Below, piece by piece: positions 1 through 11,898 of a DNA stretch of 64,000 nt. The position numbers and the translations under genes are program-made. The stretch is from Steromphala cineraria (taxonomy: Eukaryota > Mollusca > Gastropoda > Trochida > Trochidae): contig OU744725.1 in assembly GCA_916613615.1 (NCBI GenBank), positions 59,528,575 to 59,592,574 of the forward strand, in the 5' to 3' direction. Each line of letters starts with the position of its first letter. Positions within the stretch are counted from its first letter, which is position 1. Under the pieces are notes generated by a model that was given only the letters and a program-made list of their open reading frames with translations, was not told where the DNA came from and did no database searches.

Positions 1-131
1 TTCTGTTTAATGTTGACGATAATATCTTATATGTTGAATTCATAGTTGGAACATAGTCATATGTTAGTGACATTTATCATATGACCAGCGATGCTGTGTT
101 TTATAAGTGAAATAAACCGTCTATCAGACAA

Positions 132-224
132 CAGTGACGATATGTTATATTTTCACTGTGACCAGTGACGATATATTATATTTTCACTGTGACCAGTGAC
201 GATATATTATATTGTCACTGGTCA
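132..224. repeat. 31-bp minisatellite, three copies
   Basis: Three head-to-tail copies begin at 132, 163 and 194 with CAGTGACGATAT and run into a TTTTCACTGTGAC end. The units are partly self-complementary (CAGTGAC at one end, GTCACTG at the other), so each copy could fold. The last copy differs near its end (TTGTCACTGG). No gene is associated with it. Confidence 0.85.
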
Positions 225-323
225 GGTGCCGGAACTACTTTCAGCTATGTGAACAAATGGGGGCAACTTGCCAGTTTTAAAGTCATCTGAATTACATATT
301 TCATAAAAATCATATAATAAATA

Positions 324-466
324 GAATACTAAATGTTGTTTTCCAAATACCAGGTTATTTCATCTCGTGACATGGGTAAAGTTGATATTTCACTCATGGC
401 TGCGCCACTCGTTAAAATAAATCGATGAAATAAACCTGGTATTTGGAAAACTACATTTAGTATCCT
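324..466. mobile_element. Small inverted-repeat element (MITE-like)
   Basis: Two arms of about 42 bp (324-365 and 424-466) are inverted copies with a few mismatches. The outer ends read GAATACTAAATG and CATTTAGTATCC, and the arms include CCAAATACCAGGTT and its complement. A spacer of about 58 bp lies between them. The size and shape fit a non-autonomous DNA transposon or fold-back element. No target duplication could be fixed with certainty. Confidence 0.6.
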
Positions 467-3400
467 CTATATATTTACAATGTTAATAGTATCAGTCAGG
501 ATTCTATCAATTTTTGGCGGAAACTAATGCATGATTACAATAAATTGTCTTTACAACATATTGCTAAGTTCTTCATATTGTGAGATTAAATTGGATTAAT
601 GTACAAAGATGTACCAAATAATATTTTATTTCCTCATCAAGCGCCCTGTTCCTTTACGATTTCATAGATATAGTGATTGAAATTTATACCCATGTGGGAA
701 TTTTATGTTGGTTTCAATACTAGAGTGTCTCAAAATCATATGCCAAGAGAAAAAGAGAAAAATAATATATAGAATATGGCACACAAGGGAGAGTGTTAAT
801 ATTACTCATAGACTTAGAATGCCACAATTACGAATATTAGAAAAATATGGGTTAAGTCGATTATGCCATGACGAAATCTCACGGTCACTGTTGATCATAA
901 CAACGAATGAAAGGCTTTTTAATGTATTTTGAAATATAATGAAGTACATATCAGAGATACGTGCTATAAATGGTATATCGATTTCAATGTAGGATTCTTC
1001 AGTACAAACCGTAAGTTGTTTTATACTTTGATACCTTTTTCAGTTAAATTCGATAAAAGATCTCAAGCAGAATATGCAATAACAGTTTAGCTTTGATATA
1101 CCCACGGACTTGAACATATTTTTGAAAAGTGCAAGTCTACTTCTGAATCATAAGCCATATTCTTCTGACAGCATTGAGGTGTATCTAGTAATGATTAGTC
1201 AAGAGAAAATGCTAAAGAATGTGAAATGTGACATATTTGTCTTCGGTAAAAATAATAAATGACTTTAGCGTCATCATTTGTGTGAAAAGGACTCACAGGT
1301 CACCTTCACACCGACTACACGAGAAATCTGTTAGCATGCTTGTTTGAAAATGATGTGCGTGACAAGAGCGTAATCATTTAATCCTGTACGATGACAAATG
1401 TTCTGAAATATCGACAACGTTCAATATAAGGACATAAATCATGTCGTATATACATTGCTCTGAGGGTGCAATCGTCCAATGGCTTGTCACTGTATTATCT
1501 TTCAATGTGAAAACGCGGGAAGGACATAACCAAGTTATACAAATGTCACATACAAGTCAATTTATATCAATTTCATGAAAGCACTAAACTTCAATGGAGC
1601 CAACATGTGTTCTAATATGAAATGGACATGAATTCATGGTATAGATTTCAAAAATCGTGGAAGGTTGTCTTATTCCCTTACACTTATTAAATGCTGGAGG
1701 GTAATCATGGTAATTCATATATCTTAAAAACATGACTGTAAATAGACATTACGACGTGGATGGAGCTTTTGTCAGATGACACCCAAACTTTATCATTTAA
1801 AAGTTCTTAGAGCAAAAGTATTTCTTGAATGTGTCAATATAACTTTTTAATTACTTCTTTCAATAGCATTTTAGAACTGAATGTGATGAGTAATGTGGAC
1901 ATTAATCATAGATCAGCAAGGTTTCTCCAAGCTGCCTACCCAAAACAATAGTTTTCGCTGCTGCTCGCCATATACATGAATTATGATCACCTATTACAAA
2001 CTGTCTCTATAATACCTTCTCCTTTCCAATAGTGTACGACCTCGCGTATCACAAACAAGTTTAAAAATCTAACCAAGATAGATATTTGAAATAGAAAAAA
2101 ATTATATCGATAAACAAAATTCCATTATCTCACTAGATGTCAATGTGGGCGCTTGCTTAAACAAAATGTTTGAAAAAGATTATAAACCTCCAACATCCAT
2201 GGTATGTAGGGTTGTAGGCCCATCTATGTACACGATTTGAGTGACAGTTTTTCATGATGAATTGCTTTCTGGTATCGGGATTGTCAGCTGTATCAATAAA
2301 CCGAAATGACGTACATGTATTTGTTTAAGATGCATATTATAAGAAATAACATCATTTCAAATATTCACATTCACCAAAGTATAAAATACCATTTGTTTTG
2401 ATTTCTGTTAATGTTTATCTTAGATACCTATATAATCATAATATGATATCTATATGTTTTTCGTTATCACACGAGATAAAGACACATTTGATGAAGGATG
2501 CAACGTTACACAATTTCTTTGTTCTTTGAATGCGACATTTTAAGATACTATCATTCAAGAACATCGAAAGAGTTTATCCACAAACTTGCGAACACATTCT
2601 TTATCATCTAACCTTTTTTTTACCATCAAGGAAATATTAGAAATAAGAAAAATAACTTCATAATGTAGCGATAGGGTAGTGGATAAATGATCCCCTCCGG
2701 CAGAATTTGCAAAGGAGTCGAGGATTGATAATAGTTGGTAAGCATCGTTGAATAGCCTGAAGCTGAGTAGGTTGCAGTCTATGCAATATGATTGTGTCAC
2801 AAGAAAATGTTACATAAAATCAAATATGGATAGAAAAACGTTTGTTTGTAAATTGTTCCTTCGTTTCTCATACGCCTCTTGAAAATTATTTGAAGCCAGA
2901 TTTTTTAGTAAACTTTAGTTGATTATTACTTTGGAGTATGGCATTCGTTTTGATGATAAATTCTGATATGGCGGACTTCTTGTCAAGCTAATTAACAGAA
3001 GGTGATTTTACCTCAATATTGTACTGGTGGATCGTAATGCTTCTCCGATGTACAAAATTATAAGAGATATACACAAAGAACTTAATTGAGCACCAGCTAT
3101 TTTGTAACCTATAATGAGGTGTTTTTTTAATGTGATGGTAAATAAAAGAAAAATTTTGATCTCTATATATTTATGACAATTTGTTAATCATTGACTATTA
3201 TTTTCAAATAAAGATCTCTTATATGCAAAATAAATGAAAATATCAGACAAAATGTACTTGACTGAGTGTGTATCAGTATGTATCTGTTTGAGATAAACAC
3301 CGAAACATTCATGACAAGAAGTGTAAACGGATTACACATCATAAAATATTGTTGATAAAATTGGCTCGACAGTCTCATAGATTTCTGTTATCGGGGTAGG

Positions 3401-4540
3401 GAATTCTTATGCAACTTTGGGTTTCGAAAGTTTTAATAATGATTTTAGTTTCTAGAGAAGGGCTGTGCAGGAGTTTTTTTTAGCTCTTTTACATGACATA
3501 CCAAAGAAATAAAAAATCAGATTTGCTTTTTAAAAAATATCATACGCGTACAAAAAGCTCACTATACATCTGGGATTTGTGACTTGTCGTGATCATGATG
3601 TAATTGCAAAAATATTGTTTTTTTCTACAACAAAATTTACAGAAAAGTACCAAAGTGTCCATACGACAGACAGTGTATCTTATAAACGTGTATACTTGTC
3701 ATACGTTCGGTTGATAATGTCACCGACACATGAAGACTGCAGACTGGAAATTGGTTTCAAGTTTAGCCAGACTTGTTATGACAAGTCGGTATTATTTAAT
3801 TTCAAAGACTCACGTAGTTCAGTTGACAGAAGACGATGAAGGACCTAGTCTTCTTTGTTGTTGAATTCATCTTATGGTTCAGAGTATTTGCCCCCCGTTG
3901 CACTGCGGATGGAAATTGTTACTCCGGGCTGTATCTATTTCTTTCAAACCGCAATCGAGAAAATTCATTAAACAGGCAAAAGAATTTCGACTTGTATTCT
4001 TCAGGGCAAGATAGAGGGCTATGAATGTTGTAATATAAAGAGTCTGTAGATGGTCTAAACGATTAAATCTGATACTTCGTTGTTTTTTCTGTTTTGTCTT
4101 ATATTGTCTTCCTGGCTACATACAAATAGAAATGTCTTGTACACCATACGACGGGGGAAACCTCCATCTAACTGGAGAAATAGCTCCATTTTGTTCTTGG
4201 ATTACAGGCCTTTTTTCTTGGATTACAGGAATTTGTACCCAGCAAATCAAGACGTAAAATATACCTCAAATATCTATTGAGGACTTTGGCATTCTCGAAT
4301 TCGAGAAGATTTTTTGAAAAAACGTCTTTCTTCATAAAATCTTGTGCTTAATTACTGGAGCTTTAAACTCAAAATTCAGAGCTGACATGGCTATTTTATC
4401 TAACTAGATTCGTATAAATGAATATTAACATCAGTTGAATAGAATAATCTGATCACTGACACTGATGTGACGTGGTGTGATAACACTATCATTTCCGAAG
4501 ATGCAAGGCTAATCCCAAATGGCGGACCTCCCATATATCA
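467..4540. other. Gene-poor AT-rich sequence
   Basis: No coding region, RNA gene or long repeat could be supported here. Short open frames are at the level expected by chance in AT-rich DNA. A 15-bp direct duplication (TTCTTGGATTACAGG, twice near 4194-4230) is the only small-scale pattern noted. This stretch shows no similarity to the tandem unit that fills the right part of the window. Confidence 0.6.
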
Positions 4541-4872
4541 TTCTCTCCCCACAGAGGCAGATCAAGTCAGGAAATGTTGATCCAGCCTCTGTTATATTAC
4601 GCCGAGTTTGTGGGATAGAATGGGAGACGCCTGATTGGAGGCAATCAAAGTTAGTGCAATCAGTGACGGTGTTCTAAATTCATCATTTTGGCTACTGAGG
4701 CATTGTGATATGAACCACCCTTTCGATGCGACAAGCGTTGTGATTTGTTAAAAACATTCAAATGAATGACGGTGCAATGTTTTTCCGCTAGGGGAAGCTG
4801 CCGGAACCCATGGATTTCGGCGTAGTAGAACAGAGGCTGTATCAACCTTTCATGACTTGATCTGCCTCTGTG
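4541..4872. mobile_element. Inverted-repeat element, copy 1
   Basis: The outer ends are inverted repeats of about 55 bp: the left arm starts CACAGAGGCAGATCAAGTCA-like and continues to the CCTCTGTT region, and the right arm ends TGATCTGCCTCTGTG. The second copy suggests that the true terminus also includes TTCTCTCCCC, so the start was placed at 4541. A second, internally deleted copy lies in opposite orientation at 9985-10217. There is no transposase frame, so it is non-autonomous. Confidence 0.7.
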
Positions 4873-6830
4873 ATATGATATATTAACCATCTTATGATCA
4901 TCAAACTTGAAATGAAATCCCTGTCACAAGTACTTGGCAGGATGCGATGGTCTTGAATACAAAAAAAGACTTCAATGTCTTTCAAGTTTTATACTTTATG
5001 GTATCGCATACAAAACATTATAGATGACGTATGAAAGCAAATGGCCACCTCTCTGACAATGATACATCCCGCATGGACCAGTGCCCTCAATATCTAAAGC
5101 AGACTTCCTAACATGCCCCGTCGGTTTTCCACCTCGTGTAGCCGTTTGAACTTCATTACATTATGAAGGGTTTCTTGTCATACTTTCTGAGAATGTGGCT
5201 GCCTCTACAAATTCTCCTATCAACGTGATTGAACAGAAGTAATAAGAACTGCCTCAGTGGAATTTGTGCCGCCGTCTCTAGGTTCGATTTTTTATCCGTT
5301 TGAGAATTACTTAAGTGAGGCTGATGATCCGCTGCCTTTGAGAGGCATACTTGTTACGCAAACAATATAGCTCTAAGCTCGGAACGTCAGCTTCGACAAT
5401 ACTCAATAATCAGAAACCATTTGGAAAATTAGAAGGATGCTTTCTCTGCACGCTTGCCTCAACAATAATCAGGGTAAAGGTAACGAATTAGTATCGTCAG
5501 TATCAGAGCTAACATTCTTAAGTGCCTGTAGTAAACGACTGTGCTCTTTAAGTCTGCAAGAGGAAGTCGTATAGGGAAAAGTTAGAACTGAAGTGCAGCC
5601 ATTAGGTAACGTCAGCTTCTAATGGGTATACGTTGAAAATGGTATCATTACAGCAAATGAATTCTTTATTGAGTAATGAGCCTAATGAAATGCCTATTAA
5701 CCTATTTTACAAAGGATTATTTCAGTCTACATGCATTTGACATGGAATGAAAATCTAACAGATAATGTATTTTAAAAGGATTTTGAGAAAATATAAACGA
5801 TGTTTGGAAAGATTTTTTTCAGTATATATTTTCAGAAACATATCAGTTTATAAAGGTTCATATGGGATAAGAGATATCATGTATCATGAAAGAAACCTGC
5901 CCATGTGTATAGATGTAAAATTTGCTATTGAATTCAATTATGTACTCAAAGAATTACAAAGTACTCCGAAATCAATTGAATCATGTAAGTAAACATGATA
6001 TAGATATGATACAATTTTGATTTGCGACAATCGTTTAAGAAATTTCATTTGTTACACAACTCATGGAGTTTTACATTGCGGACCTTTAGACAATAATATG
6101 GGAAATTGTATACCTTGTTTAATTGAGACACTAACATGGAAATAAGAGACAGTTGAACTTCTATCTTATGTGTTTTCTTTTACACGAGTGATAATTTTTT
6201 CTAAAGTAGGTCATTCTGATGTATCAGAGAAGAGTTAACGTCAGAAAGTACGACAACCGCTGTAGGTTCGTAGAAATTATTAAGAAATGATATTAGGTGT
6301 CTGAAAACGTTTTTATGACTTAATATGAAACTGCCCTAAGCTTTATTGTATACGTCTTTTTATAAGGTTAAACCTAATATTCCTTATAACCACACAGCCT
6401 ACAAAAGAGAAACAAAGTCGAACATGTAACCGTTCCTTAACCTGCATTCAACAAAACCATTTCTAAACACTTTTTACTGAACTCCTATATTGTCGTATTC
6501 GTATAAGCACTATATTTGAATTACATATGCAAAAACTGAATGGCTAAAGCGCAATTTGTTTCGATTTAACTATAGTGTGCAAAGTTGGGGACCAAAACCA
6601 AACTAAGCATTTATAATTGATTTTAATCGTTTCTAATTTATCATTCTGATTGAGTTGAAAATTGTGCAAAAGAACAATGCTTGGTAAAACCCATGTACAT
6701 GAAGATGATCAAATATTTATGACTTAATGTTAGAAAAAGGTATTTGAAAATGGTTGAAAACTAATTGGTCAATATGAATTCTATAATCATGTTTTATCAT
6801 ACAATGGATAGTGTTCTCGGCATAATAAAG
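4873..6830. other. No supported gene
   Basis: Nothing recognisable was found. The part from about 5040 to 5640 is less AT-rich than its surroundings and has a few open stretches of 40-50 codons on the plus strand (for example 5232-5370). It could hold an old exon, but no family was recognised and no splice structure could be built. Confidence 0.5.
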
Positions 6831-6857
6831 CCAACGGATATTTTCGATATCCGTTGG
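6831..6857. repeat. Perfect 11-bp stem hairpin
   Basis: CCAACGGATAT at 6831-6841 pairs exactly with ATATCCGTTGG at 6847-6857 across a 5-base loop. A second inverted pair (TCGGAA at 6909, TTCCGA at 6928) follows, and TGACGTCA lies just after it. The cluster may be the remains of a small DNA transposon. A transcribed hairpin is possible but unsupported. Confidence 0.5.
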
Positions 6858-7241
6858 GCGTGGCTAAGGGTCATATACGGATACCGATGCAAATTTCAAA
6901 GGTCAAGGTCGGAACTTCTTTCGAAAATTCCGATGACGTCACAAGCGTTAACATTTTGAACGCCTTTAGTAACGGAGAGAGGCATTACAATATATGAATG
7001 ATACATTGTATAAACATTAATCTAAGAAATAACAACAAAACTGTATGGGTCTTTAGCCATATGTATGACTTAGCAGTGCTAAAACACTGTCATCACGATT
7101 TGAATGAAACCGACCGAACAATTTTACTCACAGGTACCAAAGGCAGTTCAAGTCTCATGTTCAAACACGTCATTTACACATCTTCGATGTTCTTTACTTT
7201 AATATTGTTTAGTTTGGATTCGGAAATCCACAGACTATCAT

Positions 7242-7406
7242 CTAGTTTAGCTCTCCGGCCATCAATGTTCGTTCAATCGCTGTCTCAACGCAAGCTGCCA
7301 TTGTCATGTAGGCGAAGGGAAGCAACTCTTGCCCCTTGGTGAGATTGACTCGTCCTCTCGATGACGTCGGATTAAAGAACGTCAGTTCGATCCCGCCAAA
7401 GACCAT
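7242..7406 (-). CDS. Candidate 54-residue frame or single exon, unknown
   Basis: The product is not recognised. A minus-strand frame runs from an ATG at 7406 to a TAG at 7242. It starts MVFGGIELTF, passes through LTKGQELLPFAYMTMAAC and ends near ERTLMAGELN. Its codons are much richer in G and C, especially at third positions, than the AT-rich DNA around it, and the residue mix looks like a folded protein. It may be one exon of a larger gene, a fragment of a mobile element, or chance. A longer plus-strand frame (6998-7342) overlaps it and was judged less likely because most of it is AT-driven. The frame is unique in the window and lies just outside the tandem array. Confidence 0.25.
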   Translation of the reverse strand: MVFGGIELTFFNPTSSRGRVNLTKGQELLPFAYMTMAACVETAIERTLMAGELN

Positions 7407-7668
7407 TTAAAATGTGTCTAACTTTTACATCATCGTATTTTATAGATTTTTAAAATTTCAAAACTTTGGAGTCGTGACAAAATAACTCGAACGGCAATAA
7501 AAAGCATATATAAGGAGGAATTATATTTTGTCAATTCACTGTCAGAGTCATTGCTCTATTCATTTGCATATATCAATGCGCGAATCTTAAAACAATTTCA
7601 ACTATCAAAATAGTATTATCAGGCATTTTTTCGAATTAAATTTTAAAATGACATTGTATGATAAAGAA

Positions 7669-7812
7669 GTTATCATGCTCGTGTGTTTTTGGATCGTAAA
7701 TATCCTGCATTAGGAATAAACACTATGTATTTAGCTCGCCAAGGCTCGCAAAATACAATGTTTATTCCTAATGCAGGATATTTACGATCCAAAAACACAC
7801 GAGCATGATAAC
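7669..7812. repeat. Long near-perfect palindrome
   Basis: The arms 7669-7730 and 7751-7812 are inverted copies with almost no mismatches. They start GTTATCATGCTCGTGTG and include ATCCTGCATTAGGAATAAAC and its complement. About 20 bases separate them. The near identity suggests a recent fold-back insertion or an inverted duplication. It sits immediately left of the point where homology to the tandem unit begins. Confidence 0.85.
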
Positions 7813-8275
7813 CTCTATTTATCGCAATGAAAAGAATTATCTAAATAATTCTATGCAGAAAACCGTTATTTTTTAAAAGTGAAAATTGGCTGCGATAGAC
7901 CTACTTCTCACTGCAGCTGATCATGATGCTTTAATTAGGCTGACCGCTCCCTACTTTTGAGGTGACGACCACCACATGTCTGGTCACAGCATGGCAGCTG
8001 TATAATGACTTCATTGCCTCATTGTTCCAATCCCAAGTTTTTTCATTAGAGGGTATATATTATGTATGGTATTTGGTTAGGAAGAGACAGGTGCGTTAAC
8101 TTCACCAGTAGTCAAAGATCTGAAGGTTGTGACTCATAGGGTGCTGTCTTATGACTACATAATGTACCTGATAACATGTCGATGTTACGGGAGTGCTTTT
8201 TACATCATATGTGTAACAACAGGGGCACAATTAAGGGGGTGTCTTTTCATCACATTATGTGTTTAATAATAGTTT

Positions 8276-8654
8276 TTGAAAGAAACTCATTTTAACCGTA
8301 TTTAAATCAGAATTTAAGCGACATTATCAATGAATTTAATCCAATAATGATTGTTAAAATAAATTCCGAGAAACATAAAACCTTAAAATTTGGGGTTTGT
8401 TTTCATTTTTTTTATCAGTATATATATGTAAGATAACACATACAAAAGTGTTGATAAGTCGTTGAGGATTGTTAATTGATTTTTGAATACGATATCTAAG
8501 TTAGTTAAAACACTCGACCTCGGTTTTGTTTGGTATTCAAAACCTCCAGGAGGAAAGCCTCGCAGGAAGAAAGATCTCAAGTTTTGCTCTCATTCTTTTT
8601 TTCTGCTCCGATTTCGTTCCCCAGGTTTTGAAATTCAACGCATTACCTTGCTCT
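8276..8654. other. Private insertion in unit 1
   Basis: About 380 bases have no counterpart in the other five units. The flanking minisatellite-like head sequence (ATCATGTGT motifs) resumes at about 8655. Overlapping short frames on both strands (8383-8689) look like chance. The origin is unknown. Confidence 0.5.
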
Positions 8655-8881
8655 CGTGTTTTATGCAATTCTTAACATCATGTGTCTGATAGCATGTGCA
8701 TTTTACAGGGGCTGTGTTTATCACCATTTAATGTGTCTGTTTTGTTTATTTGCTTAGATACATGTAGGCCATCGGCCCATGGTAAATATCATTGGCCCAC
8801 AGATTTGCAATAATTAGTCACATTGAGAATTAACATGGCAATTCGTTTCATCACGTCCTTGTTAGGATTTGACAGCAAGAT

Positions 8882-9432
8882 GTTAAATATGGAAGGGGAT
8901 GTGTGCCAAAAATTAATTCATGTACACTCGTAACTCGCAAGATGTAACATGTCGTTCTCAACCATGCAATTCTCGAAAAGACAAGTCCAAGCGTGCAAAA
9001 CTAACATTTCAATCCTGTAAAACTCAACTTGCTGTTCTCAACTTTACAAAGTTGAAATTCAAGAAATGTCAAAAGACAAAACCCGATTTTCTATTTTGAA
9101 TAAGAGTAATATTCACAATAAGCAATGCTGTAATTTACGTTTCAAATATGGAAAATGGAAAATAAAGAGTTGTAAAATCAGCTTTTTAAAACAGACTTTT
9201 GCATTTCGAGTTTTACACGATTGCAATGTACATGATTTCGCATTGACGGGGGATGTGTGCCAAAAATGATATGCTATGCTTGATTCGTTAAAGCAAACAT
9301 TTGACCGGCGCGCACTGATTCTGCAACAGGCACGATAAAGGAACAAGTTTACTTTATGTAAGCGGCTGACCTGGCTAACCGAAACAAATACCTAAATGAC
9401 AGAATAACTGGCCAATTTACATTTAAAGCATA
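8882..9432 (+). repeat. Left terminal inverted repeat
   Basis: The outer end reads GTTAAATATGGAAGGGGATG and the inner end is ATTTAAAGCATA. The motif GGGGATGTGTGCCAAAAAT occurs twice in the same direction inside the arm (about 8897 and 9247), so the arm itself is built from a shorter repeated module. Short frames on either strand of the arm exist only because of this composition. Confidence 0.8.
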
Positions 9433-9984
9433 TCTTCATTCCAGATATTACTAGCTTGACCATTGTTGAATTTTATATAAAATGGACATCAAAAATTAAA
9501 CACAAATATTCAACTTAAATGACAGTAAATGTAAGACTGCATTGAATATTCTTATCAACGATAAATTTTAGTGATTATTAGAAATTGAAGCGATAACTAT
9601 GTATAGTTGGGTGTATATATGTAAAATACCTTTGAACTTTAATGCCATACAAGTAGCAATGAATGCAATACTCTTCCTACCTCACCGATTTTGACATATA
9701 TTTATTTTGTAAACCACTTTAAGTAAGAGTGAAAATATCCAAAAATGCATACATTTTCTTCATTGCGATATTATATACCAAAATAAATTTAGGATTTAGT
9801 TTCGTGAAAGTTTATTCAGTTTTAAGTTACATTCACTTAAATGTACTTAACCTGATTTGGTAACGTTTACAAATTACGTGGTTGTGCTTCTCACTTTCAA
9901 ATATAAAAGCAAGAGCCAGTCATCATAAAATCTCATTTTTTATTCATTTGATATTCAACTTGATATATTAAAGTACCAGTATAG

Positions 9985-10217
9985 CACTCTCTCCCACATA
10001 ATGAAGTCATGAAATGTTGATACAACCTCTGTTCTAACTAGCCGAAATCCGTGCGTTCTGGCAGTTTCGCCCGGCACAAAATAATTCGCTGATTGCACAA
10101 ATAATAAATATAACTTTGATTTTCTCCATCAGGCATCTCCCATTTTATCCCACAAAGTCGGCATAATAGAACAGAGGCTGTATTGATATTTCATGACTTG
10201 ATCTGCCTCTGTGGGGA
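9985..10217. mobile_element. Inverted-repeat element, copy 2 (reverse, deleted)
   Basis: This is the same family as 4541-4872 but inverted and shorter: the right end TGATCTGCCTCTGTGGGGAG corresponds to the left end of copy 1, and the interior shares the ATGGGAGATGCCTGAT-like and GATTTCGG-like segments on the opposite strand. The left end has lost the CAGAGGCAG part. It lies inside the large element at 8882-12456. Confidence 0.65.
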
Positions 10218-10791
10218 GAGAATGCCAAAATAGTGGCATACAAATATTACCCTCACAACAATAAACATATTTTTGGATTACTTTAATCAAAAAGGAGAAA
10301 CCGAGCAGAGTTCACATAGCCCCGCTTCGAACTTTGTTCAAAGAATTTCAAACAGTAGAATTGATAAACATTGTTTAATGTTGTATGATAGTTTAGTATA
10401 CAGTTTTAAAAGTAAGTCATTGTGTAAGTCTCCTTTGAACTGAAACCACAAAACTATCTTCATTAATAGATTTTACCATTAAAAGGGTACATCTAGGAAT
10501 AAGGGTTGATCTTTGTTTCAAATTTTAGGTAGTGATCATAAAAATTCTACGAGATGTGCTGAGGACATAAATATTTTGAGTCACTTTGTTAGTCACGTTT
10601 AAAAAACACAGAAAAGAAAATTCATTATATTGTTTAACTTTCAAAGGGCATATCCAAAATCATGATTGACATGTGTAGAAAATTTGGTGAAGCTGAGATG
10701 TATTTTTCAAAGAAATTTATCATCGAATAACTTTTTTAGTCATATATCCATGGAAACTGCAAAAATAGTTTTTTTAGTCTAACCTCGTTAA

Positions 10792-11749
10792 AGCCCCTGT
10801 CACAACCCATCGTGCGTGCAATTCGTTCGTACGTTTTTTGGGGAGGCCACGGTCGCTACGTTTTTCTGAAAACGTAGGGTGGATTTATCAAGAACAGAGA
10901 GGGAGTTTGCCAACGCACGTCAAACGCACGTCGTACGTACGTGGCCCGTCGACACGTCTGGCAGTGAGGAGCTGCGTGCATCGTACGATGCGCACGTGGT
11001 ACGTGCGTGTGGCGTGCGTACAACGTGCGTGTGATGTGCGATTGTCACATTGTCGTACGGGGGCCGTGCGTCTCACGTACAGTGTCCTTACACCACGCAC
11101 GTTGTCTTTGACCCACCCCCTTCTTCATGAGACTCCGATCCCTCAGCAGCACCCTCCTCTGGATCTGACTCTCTGGTCAATGTCTGTGTCCTCTCTTACC
11201 CTCTCCTCGTCCTCTCTGGCCCTCTCATCCGCGGCTCGTTGGGCTGCTGCCTTTTTACCTGCAGATGAGGAGCACTTTCTTTGCGACTGCTTTGGCGGCA
11301 TGTTCTCTTCAAATGATGGCAATTGTCCGTCGGCTCGGCTTATATCCTAAAAAAGGTGCCCAAAACGTGCGTTGTACGTGCTTACTCGGTACGATCGACT
11401 TGAGTTTTCTTTAATTATTTGATAGTTAAACTTTGTACGTGCCAAGTAAGCACGAACTACGCACGTACAACGCACGTTGCGTCGTTTGTAGAGAAAGTGT
11501 GGTAAGAGTGGGTAAGCTTGAAAATAACGCACGATGTCGGTGCGTTGTGCGTGCGGTTGTCGTACAGGGCACGCACGTCGATCGTACGGAGGAAAATTCG
11601 CAGCCCGTTCGTAGACTGCACGCAGCGAAAGTTCTGCATGCACTAAAAGTTCTACGACGAGTCTGCGTGCTCCAAATTCCCCAATTTACCCCACGTTTTT
11701 GTCGGTAGACAGCACGCAGCTGCACGTACGACGGGTTGTGACAGGGGCT
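10792..11749 (-). mobile_element. PIF/Harbinger-like element, non-autonomous
   Basis: Both ends carry AGCCCCTGTCACAACCC as an exact inverted repeat, extended to about 29 bp with two mismatches. TAA flanks it on both sides (10789-10791 and 11750-11752). A 3-bp TAA duplication fits PIF/Harbinger elements. The interior is strikingly GC- and CpG-rich, with dense CGTACG, GTGCGT and ACGCACGT motifs in two blocks beside the ends, as expected of subterminal transposase-binding repeats. A short minus-strand frame (11143-11301) is the only coding trace. The class call is an inference from the duplication and the ends; no transposase is present. Confidence 0.7.
11143..11301 (-). pseudogene. Truncated transposon-borne nuclear-type protein
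   Basis: A minus-strand frame of 52 codons starts at an ATG at 11301 with MPPKQSQRKC, runs through an Ala/Lys-rich and then Glu/Arg-rich segment (QRAADERAREDEERVRED), and stops at 11143. Just past the DQ residues another frame continues with an acidic stretch (SDPEEGAAEGSESHEEGGG), which suggests a frameshift or a splice. A basic N-terminus followed by an acidic linker is usual for accessory DNA-binding proteins of Harbinger-type elements, but no MADF, Myb or DDE domain remains. It lies wholly inside the element at 10792-11749. Confidence 0.45.
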
Positions 11750-11898
11750 TAAGGCACATCTAGGGATCATGGTTGATAAGTGTTTGAAATTTGGTGAAGC
11801 TAGCAGGTATAGTTTTTGAGATATGCTACGGAAAAATTTTGTGACGGCCAGACAGAAGATGAACGGAAAGAATGAACGCTATATATTATACTCCCGCT

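Noticed and set aside
3579..4024. Two adjacent plus-strand frames that might form an exon pair
   Set aside because: No family resemblance, no convincing splice sites, composition equal to background.
6998..7342. A 114-codon plus-strand frame
   Set aside because: Most of it is AT-driven with no protein character, and its 3' part overlaps a more convincing minus-strand frame.
10838..11350. A 170-codon plus-strand frame, the longest in the window
   Set aside because: It lies inside the GC-rich inverted-repeat element and its residues follow the CGTACG-type repeats (runs of Val, Arg, Thr, Ser). The coding trace in that element is on the minus strand.
11426..11770. A 114-codon minus-strand frame and overlapping frames on both strands
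   Set aside because: They are shadows of low-stop, GC-rich motif arrays at the right end of the Harbinger-like element.
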